From assembly GCA_030614245.1 (NCBI GenBank), contig JAUWKK010000227.1, forward strand, positions 1-5,209: a DNA stretch of 5,209 nt, written 5' to 3'. Below the pieces are notes generated by a model. The model was not told the origin of the DNA. It ran no database searches and worked only from the letters and a program-made list of their open reading frames with translations. The number at the start of each line of letters is the position of its first letter. Positions within the stretch are counted from its first letter, which is position 1. This document shows, one piece after another, positions 5,128 through 5,209 of the stretch. A program made the position numbers and the translations under genes. Source of the stretch: Planctomycetota bacterium (lineage in GTDB: Bacteria; Planctomycetota; PUPC01; JABMSA01; JAUWKK01).

Positions 5128-5209
5128 ATGAATATTTGCACTGGTACAGTTCGAGCAAAAGAAGAACAGCGATTGCAGTTGTGGGCCACCGATATTCTGG
5201 GCTCGGCCA
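5128..5209 (+). CDS. Possible 5' end of a divergent gene, unidentified
   Basis: An ATG at 5128 opens a plus-strand frame that runs without a stop to the right edge (27 codons, starting MNICTGTVRAKEEQRLQ). I do not recognise it. The residue mix (charged, amphipathic) looks protein-like, but 27 codons are too few to decide, and the overlapping frame from the ATG at 5121 is open as well. No Shine-Dalgarno is visible. TATATC at 5115-5120 lies 7 bases before the ATG, which would be compatible with a leaderless transcript; that is speculation. If real, it is divergent from hldE. Confidence 0.25.
   Translation, partial: MNICTGTVRAKEEQRLQLWATDILGSA

Noticed and set aside
3278..5158. hldE starting at the TTG at 5158 (626 residues)
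   Set aside because: The first ~127 residues do not resemble HldE, include codons from hairpin repeats, and a GTG at 4777 with GGAG at 8 bases gives the normal family length.

Overview
The window looks like chromosomal DNA of a GC-rich, Gram-negative-type bacterium, most likely from the Planctomycetota (Phycisphaerae-like). Two things suggest this. One is a secreted-type RCC1-repeat protein ending in a short dockerin-like GDVNGD element with a GCP terminus. The other is a lipopolysaccharide heptose operon interspersed with palindromic intergenic repeats. The taxonomic call is inference; there is no rRNA or other marker in the window.

Layout. From 1 to 758 (+) lies the 3' end of a large surface or secreted protein: RCC1-type beta-propeller repeats, an Ig-like/beta-sandwich segment, then a dockerin-like tail. 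A 104-base convergent intergenic region (759-862) holds one strong GC hairpin. From 4777 down to 863, all on the minus strand, is a four-gene cluster in the order hldE, gmhA, gmhB, waaF. gmhA and gmhB overlap by TTGA, gmhB and waaF overlap by 8 bases, and hldE and gmhA are separated by 147 bases that hold an 83-base near-palindromic repeat. The ~350 bases upstream of hldE (4778-5127) appear non-coding and carry more hairpin repeats. At the right edge (5128-5209, +) a divergent gene may begin, but too little of it is visible to identify.

How the genes work together. GmhA isomerises sedoheptulose 7-phosphate to D-glycero-D-manno-heptose 7-phosphate. The kinase half of HldE makes the 1,7-bisphosphate, GmhB removes the 7-phosphate, and the nucleotidyltransferase half of HldE makes ADP-D-glycero-beta-D-manno-heptose. 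WaaF (GT9 family) would transfer the ADP-activated heptose to the lipid A/core acceptor. The epimerase HldD is not in the window. This is known biochemistry. I see no clearly undescribed system here. The most interesting items are repeats that have entered the operon, including one that forms the C-terminal codons of hldE, and a few departures from usual motif residues.
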